DNA of 64,000 nt from Gaiellasilicea sp963784895. Lineage in GTDB: Bacteria; Actinomycetota; Thermoleophilia; Gaiellales; Gaiellaceae. The notes beneath the pieces were generated by a model that had not been told where the DNA came from, made no database searches, and saw nothing but the letters and a program-made list of their open reading frames with translations. The position numbers were made by a program, and so were the translations under genes. Each line of letters starts with the position of its first letter. Within the stretch, counting starts at the first letter, position 1. Where the stretch lies: NCBI GenBank assembly GCA_963784895.1, contig CAWATM010000001.1:124001-188000 (forward strand), given 5' to 3'. This document shows, one piece after another, positions 41,910 to 50,820 of this stretch.

Positions 41910-42677
41910 GTGCTGGGGCTCGGCGCTGTGACGGCGTCGGTTCTGGCATACGGCTGGTTCGAGGCCGGGTGGCTGCGGACACGGGTGCTCGAGCTGCCGG
42001 TCGACGGGCTCCCGGCCGCGCTCGACGGGCTCCGGGTCGCACATCTCTCCGACTTCCACTTCGGCCCGGTCTCGCGCGGCCGCCGCGCCGGGCTTCGCGC
42101 CGCGGACTGGGTGCGTTCCCGCAAGCCCGATCTCGTCCTCGTCACTGGCGACTTGCTCTCGCGCCCGAGCGGGCGCCCGGCGCTCGATGAGGCGCTCGCG
42201 GGGCTCGATGCGATCGCGGTGCTCGGAAACCACGACGTCGCGGTCACGCGCGATCCGTTCTCACGCGCTGCGGAGCTGGAGGGGTTGCCGGCGACGCTGC
42301 TCGTCGACGAGTCGACGCTGCTCGGGGTGCGCGGCGTGGCCGTGCAGGTGGCGGGCGTGTCGCCTCGACCGGCGGGGCCCCTTCCCGACCTCGACGAGGC
42401 GGCATCGTTCCGGATCCTGCTCAGCCACTACCCGCGACTCCGCACGCCGGGCTACCAGCTGGTGCTCGCAGGCCACATGCACGCGGGCCAGATCGTCGTG
42501 CCGTACCCGGGCGGCAAAGTGCGGCTCGCCCATCTCCGCGCCCGACTGAACGAGGGCGTCTACCGCCATGAGGGCGTGACGCTGCACGTCTCGCCGGGCC
42601 TCGGGACGACGTTCGTCCCCTTCCGCTTCTTCGCCCGGCCCGAGGTCACCGAGCTGGTTCTAAGATCAGCGGCGTAG
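41910..42677 (+). CDS. Membrane-anchored calcineurin-like metallophosphoesterase
   Basis: 255 aa from GTG 41910. N-terminal anchor (LGLGAVTASVLAYGWFEAGW), then the five metallophosphoesterase blocks: HLSDFHFG, VTGDLL, LGNHDVAV, LLSHYP and GHMHAGQI. The fold and the anchor resemble YkuE/YaeI-like enzymes that act at the outer face of the membrane, some on UDP-sugar lipids; the substrate here is unknown. An in-frame CTG at 41892 could extend the anchor by six residues. A GGCCGG/CCGGCC hairpin lies in the 109-base gap before it. Confidence 0.85.
   Translation: MLGLGAVTASVLAYGWFEAGWLRTRVLELPVDGLPAALDGLRVAHLSDFHFGPVSRGRRAGLRAADWVRSRKPDLVLVTGDLLSRPSGRPALDEALAGLDAIAVLGNHDVAVTRDPFSRAAELEGLPATLLVDESTLLGVRGVAVQVAGVSPRPAGPLPDLDEAASFRILLSHYPRLRTPGYQLVLAGHMHAGQIVVPYPGGKVRLAHLRARLNEGVYRHEGVTLHVSPGLGTTFVPFRFFARPEVTELVLRSAA
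42661..42666 (+). promoter_or_regulatory. -10 box TAAGAT for the Asp23 gene
   Basis: TAAGAT, inside the last codons of the phosphoesterase gene, ends ten bases before GTG 42677. Confidence 0.4.
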
Positions 42678-42973
42678 TGGAAGGCCACTCCGTCATCTCT
42701 CCGGACGTGCTCGCGCGCTACGCGGCGGACGCGGCGCGCGAGGTGAAGGGCGTGCACGGCCTCGTCGGCCGCAACGATGGCGTCAAGGTCACGCGCGACG
42801 AGGGGCGGGTCGGCATCGAGCTCCGTGTGGCGCTCGAGTGGGGTGCGAACGCGGGAGCCGTCGGCGCGGCGGTGCAGGCCCACGTCGCCGACTGTCTCGC
42901 GCGGATGGCCGACGTCCGTCCCGACGCCGTCGACGTGATCGTGGACGAATGGCACAGCGCCTCACCGGCCTGA
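42677..42973 (+). CDS. Asp23/Gls24 family protein
   Basis: 98 aa. ISPDVLARYAADAAREVKGVHGLVG, then RVGIELRVALEWGANAGAVGAAVQAHVADCLARM, ending VDVIVDEW, is the compact alpha/beta fold of the Asp23 (alkaline shock) family. These are small cytoplasmic or membrane-linked proteins connected to envelope stress or, as YqhY, to lipid synthesis. The exact role here is unknown. Its end overlaps the next gene by 25 bases. Confidence 0.85.
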   Translation: MEGHSVISPDVLARYAADAAREVKGVHGLVGRNDGVKVTRDEGRVGIELRVALEWGANAGAVGAAVQAHVADCLARMADVRPDAVDVIVDEWHSASPA

Positions 42974-43566
42974 CGGGCGCGACGCTCGAGCGGGCGCCGA
43001 GCGTCTGCCAGACGTGCGTCTGGTGGCAGTCCCGCGAGGGTCGCACGGCTTCGAAGGAGCGCTGGCTCGAGCGGGCGGAAGACGATTGGGGCGCCTGGGG
43101 CGCGCTCTATCGCGACGACGACGGCCGGCTGCTCGGTTCGATCCAATACGGCCCGGCCGACCTCTTCCCGCGCGCGGCCGAGCTGCCGGCGGGGCCGCCG
43201 TCGGACGACGCCGTGCTCGTCACGTGCGTCTATGTCGTCTCGGCGTCGACCCCCTGGGTGGAGCAGTCGCTCTTCCTCGCCGCGATCGGCGACGCGCGCG
43301 ACAAGGGCGCCAAGGCGCTCGAGGCGTTTGCATACCGCTACCCCGAGGGCGAGTCGATGTACGAGCGCTTCCTGGTTCACCGCACGGTCTTTCCGCGCGA
43401 CTTCCTCGCCGACTTCGGGTTCCGCTTCGTCCGCGCCCAGGGCCGCGTCGAGCTCTGCCGGCTCGAGCTCGGCGGCCTCGCTCCGGTGGTCGAGGGAAAG
43501 CGGGCCGCCGTCATCCGCGTCGTCAAGGAGGCGTTCGCGCCCGCTCCGGTGCCGCAGCGCCCCTGA
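42949..43566 (+). CDS. GNAT-like acetyltransferase
   Basis: 205 aa from ATG 42949. CQTCVWWQSREG near the N-terminus (two Cys two residues apart) is followed by beta strands (AWGALYRDDDGRLLGSIQYGP, VLVTCVYVVSAS), a helix after VEQSLFLAAIGDARDKGAKALEAFAY, and a long strand (VELCRLEL), consistent with a GNAT fold. The CoA-binding loop is weak, so activity is uncertain. The Cys pair may bind metal. It begins inside the Asp23 gene. Confidence 0.65.
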   Translation: MAQRLTGLTGATLERAPSVCQTCVWWQSREGRTASKERWLERAEDDWGAWGALYRDDDGRLLGSIQYGPADLFPRAAELPAGPPSDDAVLVTCVYVVSASTPWVEQSLFLAAIGDARDKGAKALEAFAYRYPEGESMYERFLVHRTVFPRDFLADFGFRFVRAQGRVELCRLELGGLAPVVEGKRAAVIRVVKEAFAPAPVPQRP

Positions 43567-43618
43567 AGAGCGCGGTCGCTGATCGACATCCTGTCTTTCC
43601 GTGCGGGCTGCGCGTCAT

Positions 43619-43624
43619 TACATT
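43619..43624 (+). promoter_or_regulatory. -10 box TACATT for the lasso-peptide operon
   Basis: TACATT ends six bases before ATG 43631, the first gene of the nucleotidyltransferase-B1-B2-C operon. Confidence 0.5.
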
Positions 43625-43630
43625 GAGGTG

Positions 43631-44773
43631 ATGAAGGTGGGGGAGAAGGGGGAGTCCACCGTCGTGCGCGAGCCCGCGGCGGGCGACGTCTGGGCGGCTG
43701 TCGATGCCCTGATCGACCGGGCACCGTCTCTGGACGACCTGAGAGAGCACCGGCTCCAGCTGCTGGCGGACCGCCGCTGGCTGCTGGCCGGCAAGCCGAT
43801 CCCGGAGTGGCTCGCCGCCGAGAAGACGCTTGCTGCGGCGCTCGATCTGCCGGTCCCCAGCCTCCTGGCTCGGATCGCAGCCGCCTGGGAGGGCACGAAG
43901 GTGATCCTGAAAGGCCCGGAGCTGGCGAGCCGGTATCCGGACGGGCTGTTGCGAGCGGCCGGCGACGTCGATCTGCTCGTCGACGACGCGCGTGCGGCGC
44001 TCACGCCGCACTCTGCGGCGCCGGGTTCGTGGTCACGGGCGATCCCCGCCGCTACGTCGAGATCCATCACCTGCAGCCGCTGATCTGGCCGGGCATTCCG
44101 GTGCGGATCGAGCTCCACCACGCGCCGAAGTGGGTCGACGGACTCGAGCCACCGTCGACGGCGGAGCTCCTCGCCCTCGACCGTCCCGGCGCGGGTCGGC
44201 GTCGAGGGATTCCAGACTCTCGCTCCCGCGGCGCACGCGGTCGTCCTCGCCGTGCATGCGTGGGCGCACGAGCCGCTCGGCAGCCTGCGCGACCTGATCG
44301 ACATCGCGGTCCTGATGGCGGAGGCCGACGTGGAGGAGATCGAGGAGATCGCCCGACGCTGGGAGGTGTCCCGCATCTGGCGGACGACCCATGCGAGCGG
44401 TGGCGGCGCTCTTCGCGGCGGCCGGCCGCCCGTCGCCATGCGCCTCTGGGCCCGCCACCTCGAAACGGCGCGAGGTCGCACCGTCGCCGAGTCCCACCTC
44501 GAGCGCTGGCTGAGCCCGTACTGGGCGCTGCCGCCGCGGACCGCGGTGACGCGAACGGCGCGCCGGATCGCGGAGGAGGTTCGACCCGTCCCCGGCGAAC
44601 TGTGGCGGACGAAGCTCTCGCGAGCGCGTCTGGCAGTCCGGAATGCGGGCGTCCGCCGCTCGTCGCACCAGCGGCTGCTCGAGGAGAGCCGACTCGCGAC
44701 GCCGCCCGAGCTCTTCCTCGACCGGGTCGAGCGGCGGCGCGGAGACCGGCGGACGGGCGAGGGGTCGGAGTGA
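43631..44773 (+). CDS. Lasso-cluster nucleotidyltransferase-family protein, two frameshifts
   Basis: ATG 43631. The N-terminal part (DDLREHRLQLLADRRWLLAG, VILKGPELASRYPDGLLRAAGDVDLLVDD, the DVD metal pair near residue 117) is in one frame. The middle (HAALCGAGFVVTGDPRRYVE, LIWPGIPVRIELHHAPKW) is shifted after ~44008. The end (VGVEGFQTLAPAAHAVVLAV, HEPLGSLRDLIDIAVLM) returns to the first frame after ~44185. Joined, it is a ~380-aa uncharacterised nucleotidyltransferase of the kind found in several lasso clusters. It may modify the peptide or a phosphorylated form of it. Confidence 0.75.
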
Positions 44774-45036
44774 GCGAGCAGCTGCGGCTTCGGCCCGAAT
44801 CGGTCGCCTGGCGGGAGGTGGACGGCGAGGTGATCGCGCTCGGCCTCGACTCCTCGACCTACTTGGGCACGAACTCCTCCGGGACGGTGCTCTGGAAGCG
44901 CTTGGCAGAGGGAACGACTCACGCTGAGCTCGTCGACGACCTCGTGGCGACGTTCGGGATCGAGCCGGAACGGGCCAAGGCCGACGTCGATGCCTTCCTG
45001 GCCGAGCTGCGCAGCCGCGGCCTCCTGGCCCCGTGA
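44770..45036 (+). CDS. Lasso peptide B1 protein (PqqD-like leader-recognition element)
   Basis: 88 aa from GTG 44770 (GTGA overlap with the nucleotidyltransferase). LRLRPESVAWREVDGEVIAL, then STYLGTNSSGTVLWKRLAEG, and a C-terminal helix pair (VDDLVATFGIEPERAKADVD, FLAELRSRGLL), is the winged-helix RiPP recognition fold. It binds the YxxPxL leader motif of the precursor and hands it to B2. Unbroken, unlike its neighbours. Confidence 0.9.
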   Translation: MSEQLRLRPESVAWREVDGEVIALGLDSSTYLGTNSSGTVLWKRLAEGTTHAELVDDLVATFGIEPERAKADVDAFLAELRSRGLLAP

Positions 45037-45411
45037 CAGTCGCACGCCTGTCGACGCTCCGGCGCGCTGGACACGGCGACGCTCCGGGCGGCATGGTGGA
45101 CGCTGGTCTCCGTGCGATCCACACGAAAGGCGCTGCGCACCCATCCGGTCGGCGACGTCGTCGTGGCACGGCCACCTCGTCTCCCCGCCCATGCTGGGCG
45201 TGGTGTCCACGCCGTGCTCAAGCGGGTGCCGAACACGTGCCTCGAGCGTGCGCTCGTGCTCCAACGCTGGCTCGCCGAGCACGGAACGGACCGGGACGTC
45301 GTCGTCGGCGTCACCGGCCGCAGCGACTTTCGTGCGCACGCCTGGCTCGACGGGGAGCGGGTCGACGAGGAGTTTCAGGAGCTGACCCGGCTCGGGCCGC
45401 CGGCGCGATGA
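45033..45411 (+). CDS. Lasso peptide B2 leader protease (transglutaminase-like), one frameshift
   Basis: GTG 45033 overlaps the B1 stop and reads MTVARLSTLRRA; the rest continues one frame over from ~45068 (WWTLVSVRSTRKALRTHPVG). Catalytic Cys in VPNTCLERALVLQRWLAEHG and His in DFRAHAWLDGERV with a following acidic residue fit the Cys-His-Asp protease of Transglut_core3. It cuts the leader after the conserved Thr-x. Total about 126 aa, the usual B2 size. The end overlaps the start of the cyclase. Confidence 0.88.
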
Positions 45412-45618
45412 GGTCTGCCGAGCGCTACGCGCTGAGCGAGCTCGCCAGCTGCCGTCCGCTCCGCCCGGTGTCACCGCTCGCGATCCGCGCCGGTCTGCGC
45501 CGGCCGCCGTGCCTCGTCTCGTTCTCCGGCGGTCGCGCGGGCGTGGCTGGACGCGTTCGAGCGCGGTCAGCAGCTGGAGAGCAGCTCGACCAGCCGAGAC
45601 CCGGCCGTTTCGAGCTGA
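45408..45618 (+). pseudogene. Lasso cyclase C (asparagine-synthetase-like), almost entirely deleted
   Basis: ATG 45408 overlaps the B2 stop. The first ~43 codons (YALSELASCRPLRPVSPLAI, PPCLVSFSGGR) lead into the PP-loop SGGxDS of the ATP-binding domain, then homology stops at ~45534. The shifted frame that follows reads RAWLDAFERGQQ, which could be the natural C-terminus since many lasso cyclases end in an AWL-type segment. If so, some 400-500 codons are missing between the two. It could be a real deletion or an assembly collapse. The end overlaps the convergent kinase gene by 52 bases. Confidence 0.65.
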
Positions 45619-46465
45619 GCCCAGCTGCGAGGCCGGCGCAGCTCGAACGCCGGCAGGGCCGCGAGCTCGAGGATCAGGCCGGGATCCGGCGGGGGGAGGC
45701 CCTGGGCCATCCGGTGGCCGAGCAGCCGTTGCAGCCGGGCTCCGGCGGCGAGCGGCGCCAGCTCCAGCGAGTCGCTCCACGACAGGAACACCCAGCCCCG
45801 CAGCCGGCTCGTGCTCGACACCTGACCCAGTCGCAGGCGCCAGCGCTCGCGGTCGCCGACGACCCCGAGCGACTCGCCCACGCCGAGCCGCTCGGCCGGC
45901 TCCTGGCGCAGGTCGATGCTTCGCGGCCCGGCGTAGACGACGTCGCCGTTCAGGATCAGCGCGTCGTCGGCGTGGATGCCGTAGCCCTGGAGCGCCAGCC
46001 CGGCCAGGAGCGAGCTCTTCCCGGAGTCCTTCCCGCCCATGACGGCCCAGACGCCGTCGTCGAGGACGAAGCCGCCGCCGTGGAAGGCCTCGCGACCGAG
46101 CCAGTAGCCGGCGACTGCGGCCGCCGGAGCGAGGTAGGGATGGACGAGGGCCTCGCCCGAGAGCGGCCGGGCCGTCGTGAACGTCGCCCGGAGGGGACTT
46201 CGCTCCAGGGCCAGGTGATCCCCCGCGACCAGCGCGATCTCCGCTCGCTCGCTGCCGACCACGCTCGCGCGAGCGGCACCGCGCCGGTGCGCCGCACGAT
46301 CTCGAGCGCCGGCCAGTCCGGTGCGGCGACGAGCAGGTGAGACGCTGCGTCGGCTGCACCGGCGAGCTCGAACCCGTAGGCGCCGAAGGCATCCGCCAAG
46401 AGTAAAGAGCCGCGCGACGCTAGCCATGCGGCCAGTGTCTCGCCGCGGGGCGGGTGGTGACGCAG
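45567..46465 (-). CDS. HPr-kinase-like protein of the lasso cluster, one frameshift
   Basis: The main frame holds the P-loop MGGKDSGKSSLLAGLALQGY, then IHADDALILNGDVVYAGPRS and RQEPAERLG, the HprK/PadeK fold. The N-terminus (RGETLAAWLASRGSLLLADA, AAPDWPALEIVRRTGAVPLA) is in another frame, joining near 46270. The start is unclear; a CTG at 46465 is the only candidate near the family N-terminus. In paeninodin-type clusters such kinases phosphorylate a Ser near the C-terminus of the peptide; the core here has a penultimate Ser. Confidence 0.8.
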
Positions 46466-46521
46466 CTCAGGCGGTCGCCGCTCTCGCCGGCCGTGACGGC
46501 CGTTGAATCGCCGGTTTCTCT

Positions 46522-48420
46522 CTAGCCCGTCGAGCCGAGATAGGCGGCAGCCTGCAGCGTGAAGAGCTCCGCGTAGCGCCCTTCGGCCTGCATCAGCTCG
46601 TGGTGCGATCCCTGCTCCACGACCTTGCCGTGGTCGAGCACGTAGATCCGGTCGGCCGCGCGGACGCTCGAGAAGCGGTGCGAGATCAGGAGCACGGAGC
46701 GGCCCGCGAGTAGCTCGCGCATGCGCGTCGAAGAGCCTGCTCTCCGCGCGGGCGTCGAGCGCCGCGGACGGCTCGTCGAGGATGACGAACGGCGCATCGC
46801 GGAAGAACGCCCGCGCCAGCGCGACCCGTTGCCACTGCCCGATCGAGAGGTCGTAGCCGCCGGAGAACTCGCGGCCCAGGATCGTGTCGTAGGCGTCGGG
46901 CAGGGCGTCGATGAACCCGTCGGCGCCCGCACGGCGCGCCGCGGCGACGACGCTCTCGCGATCGTCGATCCGCTCGTGGCGGCCGAGGCCGATGTTCTCC
47001 CGGGCCGGGAGCAGGTATTGCTCGAAGTCCTGGAAGACGATCGCGATCGACTCGCGCAGCTCGTCGAGGTGGACGTCCGCGAGGTCGGTCTCGTCCCAGA
47101 GCACGCGGCCGGAGTCGGGCCGATAGAGACCCGCGAGGATCTTCGCCAGCGTCGTCTTCCCGGAGCCGTTCTCTCCCACGAGCGCCACGATCTCGCCGGC
47201 GCCGATTCGCAGCGAGACGCCGTCCAGCGCCGGCCGGCTCGCCTCCGGGTAGCTGAAGGTCACGTTCTCCACCGCCAGCCGACCGAACGACTTCGGGGCC
47301 ACACGTTGCGGCTCGCGCCGGCGCCGGCTCGAGCTGCAGGAAGGAGGTGTAGTCGTTGACGAACAGCGTCGCCTCGTACAAGCGACGACGCGCCCGACTG
47401 CAGGGCCCGCAGCCGGTTGCCGAGCTGGTAGAGGCCGAAGATCGCCGTGCCCGCGGCGGCCAGCGGCATCCGGTCGCTGATGAAGAGAAGTGCCAGCACC
47501 CCGGCCGTGAGCGCCGTCAGTGCCGAGGACGCCAGCGCTCCCAGGAGCGAGCGCGGCGGTCCGACGGCGCGCCAGCGTCCGAGCTCCGCGATGCGTCCGT
47601 CGTAGAGCCGGTCGTAGCGGCGGCGGAGGAACCCGGCCGTGTCGAACGCCCGCACCTCCTGCGCGGTGTCGCGCCGTGTGAGCAGGATGCGGAGATACTC
47701 GCGCTCGCGGTCGTTCGGCGTCAGCGCCCGCGTGAACGAGTAGAGGTCGCGTGAGTTACGGGTCGAGACGAACCAGAGCGGCACGACTCCGAGCATGATC
47801 GAGCGGCAGCAGCAGCGGCTGGAGCGCGGCGAGTGCGATCACGATCCCCGTCGCGGCGACGGCCGCGCCGATCAGCCCGACGAGGCCGTTGACGATCTGG
47901 ATCGATCGGAACTGGCCCTGCGTGACGGCTCGGATCAGGCGGTCGTAGAACGCGGGTGACTCGAAGGCAAGCAGGTCGACGCGCGTGGCGACGTTCAGGA
48001 CTCCGTCGAACGCCCGCCGCCCGACGAGCTCGGCCAGGATCCGGCTCTGCTCGGCCTGCACGGCCTGCGCCAGGCTCAGCGCCAGGCCGACGAGCACGAG
48101 CGCGCCGAGCTCCGGCAGGATCGAGCCGAAGTCGTCCGCCGCGCCCGGCTCCGAGCACTGCGTCGAACAGGCGCTGGACGACGAAGAGCTGGACGACGAG
48201 GCCGAACGCGATCGCGAGCTGGAGCGCCGACGTGAGCAGAAACTCGCGTCGTCCGGCGCTCGAGACGAGCCGGAGGGAGTGGGCGATCAACCGCGGCAGC
48301 TCTCGCCGGCTCCGCGGAGTCTCGGGATGCATGATCTCCCACCAGGTGCGGTGCGGGGCGACTGCTCGCTGCGGGCTCTCCGCGTCGTCGTCGCGGCGCG
48401 CGATCGGTCGTGTCGCTCAT
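46522..48420 (-). CDS. Lasso-cluster ABC exporter (D), multiple frameshifts
   Basis: ATG 48420 (MSDTTDRAPRR), then in successive frames: RLIAHSLRLVSSAGRREFLL with membrane spans, RRAFDGVLNVATRVDLLAFE, LYSFTRALTPNDREREYLRI, LALLFISDRMPLAAAGTAIF, VENVTFSYPEASRPALDGVS, Walker A GENGSGKTTLAK, Q-loop VFQDFEQYL, signature LSIGQWQRVALARAFF, Walker B FVILDEPSAALD, then LLISHRFSSVRAADRIYVLD. Breaks near 48390, 48150, 47795, 47385, 47300 and 46725. All motifs survive, so the gene is probably intact in the organism. It exports the mature peptide and may give self-immunity. Confidence 0.85.
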
Positions 48421-48427
48421 GGCAGAA

Positions 48428-48433
48428 GTTGTA
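48428..48433 (-). promoter_or_regulatory. -10-like box TACAAC for the ABC exporter
   Basis: On the minus strand TACAAC ends seven bases before ATG 48420, the same hexamer and spacing as at the BTAD regulator. Confidence 0.4.
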
Positions 48434-48444
48434 GCGCCGCTCGA

Positions 48445-49448
48445 CTAGTCAGGTCGGCCGCCCGCACGCGACCCGATCGCCGCGAGGATCGCGTCGCGGG
48501 CGACGGCGACCGCCAACGTCTCGCGGGCGGGGATCGGGCTCGGCGAGCCGGTGGCGACCGCTTCGTAGGTTCGGCGCACGAGCTCACGGAGACCGGGATA
48601 CGCGAGCTCGCGTGAGAGGGTGCGCCTGGTCAGGTTGAGACCCGCCCGGGCGAGGGTCACCCCGCCCAGCCTGAACGGGCGCACGAGCTTGCCCACGCCG
48701 GTGCCGGCGCCCTGCTCGAGGACCGCGAAGCCGTGGTAGAGATCGGCGTGCGCGGATGCTGTCGTGCCGGAGACGTCGAGCGTCGCCTCGTCGGTCGTCC
48801 CCGGGTCGAGATGACGATCTCGAACGTCGTTCCGTCGACGTCCGCGAGTGCGCGCAGCTCACCGGGCGAGGGGCGGACGGCGACCCACTCGGCCTCCGAC
48901 AGCGCCGACGACGTCAGGCGGGAGAAGAGTGCCAGCGGGTGCGGGAGGATCTCCGCGACGAGCTCGTCGCGATCGAGGCCGGTCACCTCGGCGCCGGCAG
49001 TGGCTGCCTCGAAGACGCACCGGACGAGTGAGCCGTAGCGGCTGCGAGCGGCGAGCAGACGCTGGACGCCGGGCTGGAAGAGGAACTGGTGCACCGGGAC
49101 GGCCAGCACTCCCCGTGCCTGCGCCGCGGCGAGGAGCGCGTCGGTCGAGGCTGCATCCGCAGTCATGGGCTTCTCGACGACGACATGGGCGCCGAGGGCG
49201 ATCGCTTGTTCGGCGAGCGAGACGTGGCTCTCGAGCGGCGTGCACACGTGCACGACGTCGACCGCCGCGAATCGAGCTCGGCGAGCGATCGAATCGCGAC
49301 GCCCTCGCCGGCGAGTGTTGCGCGCGTGCTCGATTCGCGAGTCGGCGACAGCAACGACGGTCGCGCCCGCGCGACGTGCCGCGTGCGCGTGGTAGCGCCC
49401 CATCAAACCGGCGCCGACGATCGCCACACGAAGGCCGGACGCGGTCAC
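48445..49448 (-). CDS. Gfo/Idh/MocA-family oxidoreductase, three frameshifts
   Basis: N-terminal Rossmann GLRVAIVGAGLMGRYHAHAA, VDVVHVCTPLESHVSLAEQA, GAHVVVEKPMT and a C-terminal part ending RELVRRTYEAVATGSPSPIP. Between ~49265 and 49325 the best homology (TLAGEGVAIRSLAELDS) is in another frame, i.e. two compensating shifts; a third lies near 48810. Members act on sugars or sugar nucleotides with NAD(P). It sits between lasso precursor and exporter, so it could belong to the cluster or to the polysaccharide locus upstream. Confidence 0.78.
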
Positions 49449-49494
49449 CGGCCGAGTATCGCCGCTCGGCAGGCCGGACGACGTCCTGCTCGGC

Positions 49495-49659
49495 TCAGGC
49501 CGAGTGCGTCAGATGCGGATCGACGTGCGGCCCCCCGTGCGGGCCGGAATCGATCGGGTCGTGCAGCGGCCCAGCCGTCAACGCGGCCAAGTCGCCGTAC
49601 TCGACGAGCTCGGGCTTCTCGTACTCGAGTTCGATCGTCTGGGCTTTCATCTCGACCAA
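49495..49659 (-). CDS. Lasso peptide precursor A with His-rich core
   Basis: 54 aa from TTG 49659, seven bases after AAGGAG; ATG 49650 is an alternative. The leader has the B1-recognition motif YEKPELVEYG (YxxPxL...G) and ends LTA with Thr at position -2. The inferred 25-residue core starts GPLHDPIDSG: Gly1 and Asp8 can close an 8-residue macrolactam. It continues with GPH and GGPHVDPH units and ends LTHSA. His at core positions 4, 12, 16, 20 and 23; three Asp, no Lys, Arg, Glu, Cys or aromatic residue other than His. The open frame extends upstream to 49755 without homology. Confidence 0.85.
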   Translation of the reverse strand: MVEMKAQTIELEYEKPELVEYGDLAALTAGPLHDPIDSGPHGGPHVDPHLTHSA

Positions 49660-49779
49660 TTCGAAGCTCCTTCGCTGGGCGCGGGCCGACAGGAGGTTCT
49701 TCTCTCGATCGTACTGATTACAAACGTCGACGTGGCGAGAATTTACGTTCGCCAAACAACTCCCGGCGGGAGTTCCCGG

Positions 49780-50820
49780 CTACGCCGTCCGGACGTCGAG
49801 TCGGGCCGCTGCGTCCGCGATCTCGACGCGAGCCCGCTCGGCGAGCGAGCGCTCGGCCGCCTCGACGACGCGCACGACCTCGACACCCAGCTGGGGTGTC
49901 GAGCGAAGCGCCGACCCGGTGCGAATGGCGCGGCTGAAGTCCTCGAGCTCGAGCGCGAGGGGCTCGGCGACCTCGATCCGCGGCGAGACGATGTCGCCGG
50001 TGCGATAGCTCAGCCGGTACTCGCCGAAGCTCTCCGGGTCGGGCAGGTTGACGCCGGAGTCGAAGACGCGCACCGACTCTGCCGACGTGTCGTCGTAGAC
50101 GACCATCTTCTGCGAGCCGACGACGGTCGTCCGACGGAGCTTGCTCGGGGCGAGCCAGGCGAGCTCCACGTTCGCGATCACGCCCGAGGCGTACTCGAGC
50201 TGGATGAAGGCGACGTCAGGAGTGTCCGGCATCACGCAGCCGCGGCTCAGCGCGGTCACGCCGACCGGTGACTCCTCAGCCAGTAGGAGAGGATCGAGAA
50301 GTCATGGGGGCCGAGGTCCCAGACGACGCTCGCGTCCGACTGGTGGAGGCCGAGGTTGACGCGACTCGTGGAGACGAAGTAGATCTCGCCGAGCGCGCCG
50401 GAGCCGATCAGGTCGCGGATCGCCTGCACCGGGGGGCTGTAGAGGAACGTGTGGCCCGGCATCAGCACGAGACCGAGCTCCTCCGCGCGCGCCGATCAGC
50501 GTCTGTGCCTCGACCAGCGAGCCTGCAAGCGGCTTCTCGACGAACGTGTGCTTGCCGGCGTCGAGCGCCGCGCGCGCGAGCGGGTAGTGGGTGCTGATCG
50601 GGGTCGCGACGACGACGGCTTCGATGTCCGGGTCGGCGAGCACATCGGCGAAGTCGGTCGTCTGGCGAACGCCGGGATACCGCCGCCCGATGTGAGCGAG
50701 CGCCTCCGGGCGCGCGTCGCAGACGGCCGCGAGCTCTGCGTGCGGCGCCTCGTAGAGATTGCGGACGAGCTGCGGCCCCCAGTAGCCGAGACCGACGACC
50801 GCGACCCGCACCGGCGTCAT
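49780..50820 (-). CDS. Gfo/Idh/MocA-family sugar oxidoreductase, two frameshifts
   Basis: ATG 50820 overlaps the upstream transferase stop (ATGA). Rossmann part VRVAVVGLGYWGPQLVRNLY, VVVATPISTHYPLARAALDA, GKHTFVEKPLAG; shift near 50480, then PGHTFLYSPPVQAIRDLIGS, VWDLGPHDFSILSYWL; shift near 50262, then DVAFIQLEYASGVIANVELA. Joined it is ~345 aa, typical of UDP-N-acetylglucosamine/uronate 3-dehydrogenase-like (WlbA) enzymes. It would prepare a modified nucleotide sugar for the polysaccharide. Confidence 0.82.

Larger units (their letters stand above)
43631..49659. other. Lasso-peptide biosynthetic gene cluster
   Basis: Plus strand: nucleotidyltransferase, B1, B2, remnant of C. Minus strand: precursor A, Gfo/Idh oxidoreductase, ABC exporter D, HPr-kinase-like protein. 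The two halves converge at about 45.57-45.62 kb. The presence of a kinase and a nucleotidyltransferase recalls the paeninodin cluster. Promoter-like boxes mark both 5' ends. The cyclase needed for ring closure is cut to a stub at the junction. Confidence 0.85.

Noticed and set aside
45033..46340. A single long fused B2-cyclase frame
   Set aside because: After ~45534 the frame is only the antisense of the kinase gene; no asparagine-synthetase residues continue.
49660..49755. Upstream start of the lasso precursor at 49755 (86 aa)
   Set aside because: The first ~32 residues have no leader features; Shine-Dalgarno spacing supports TTG 49659.
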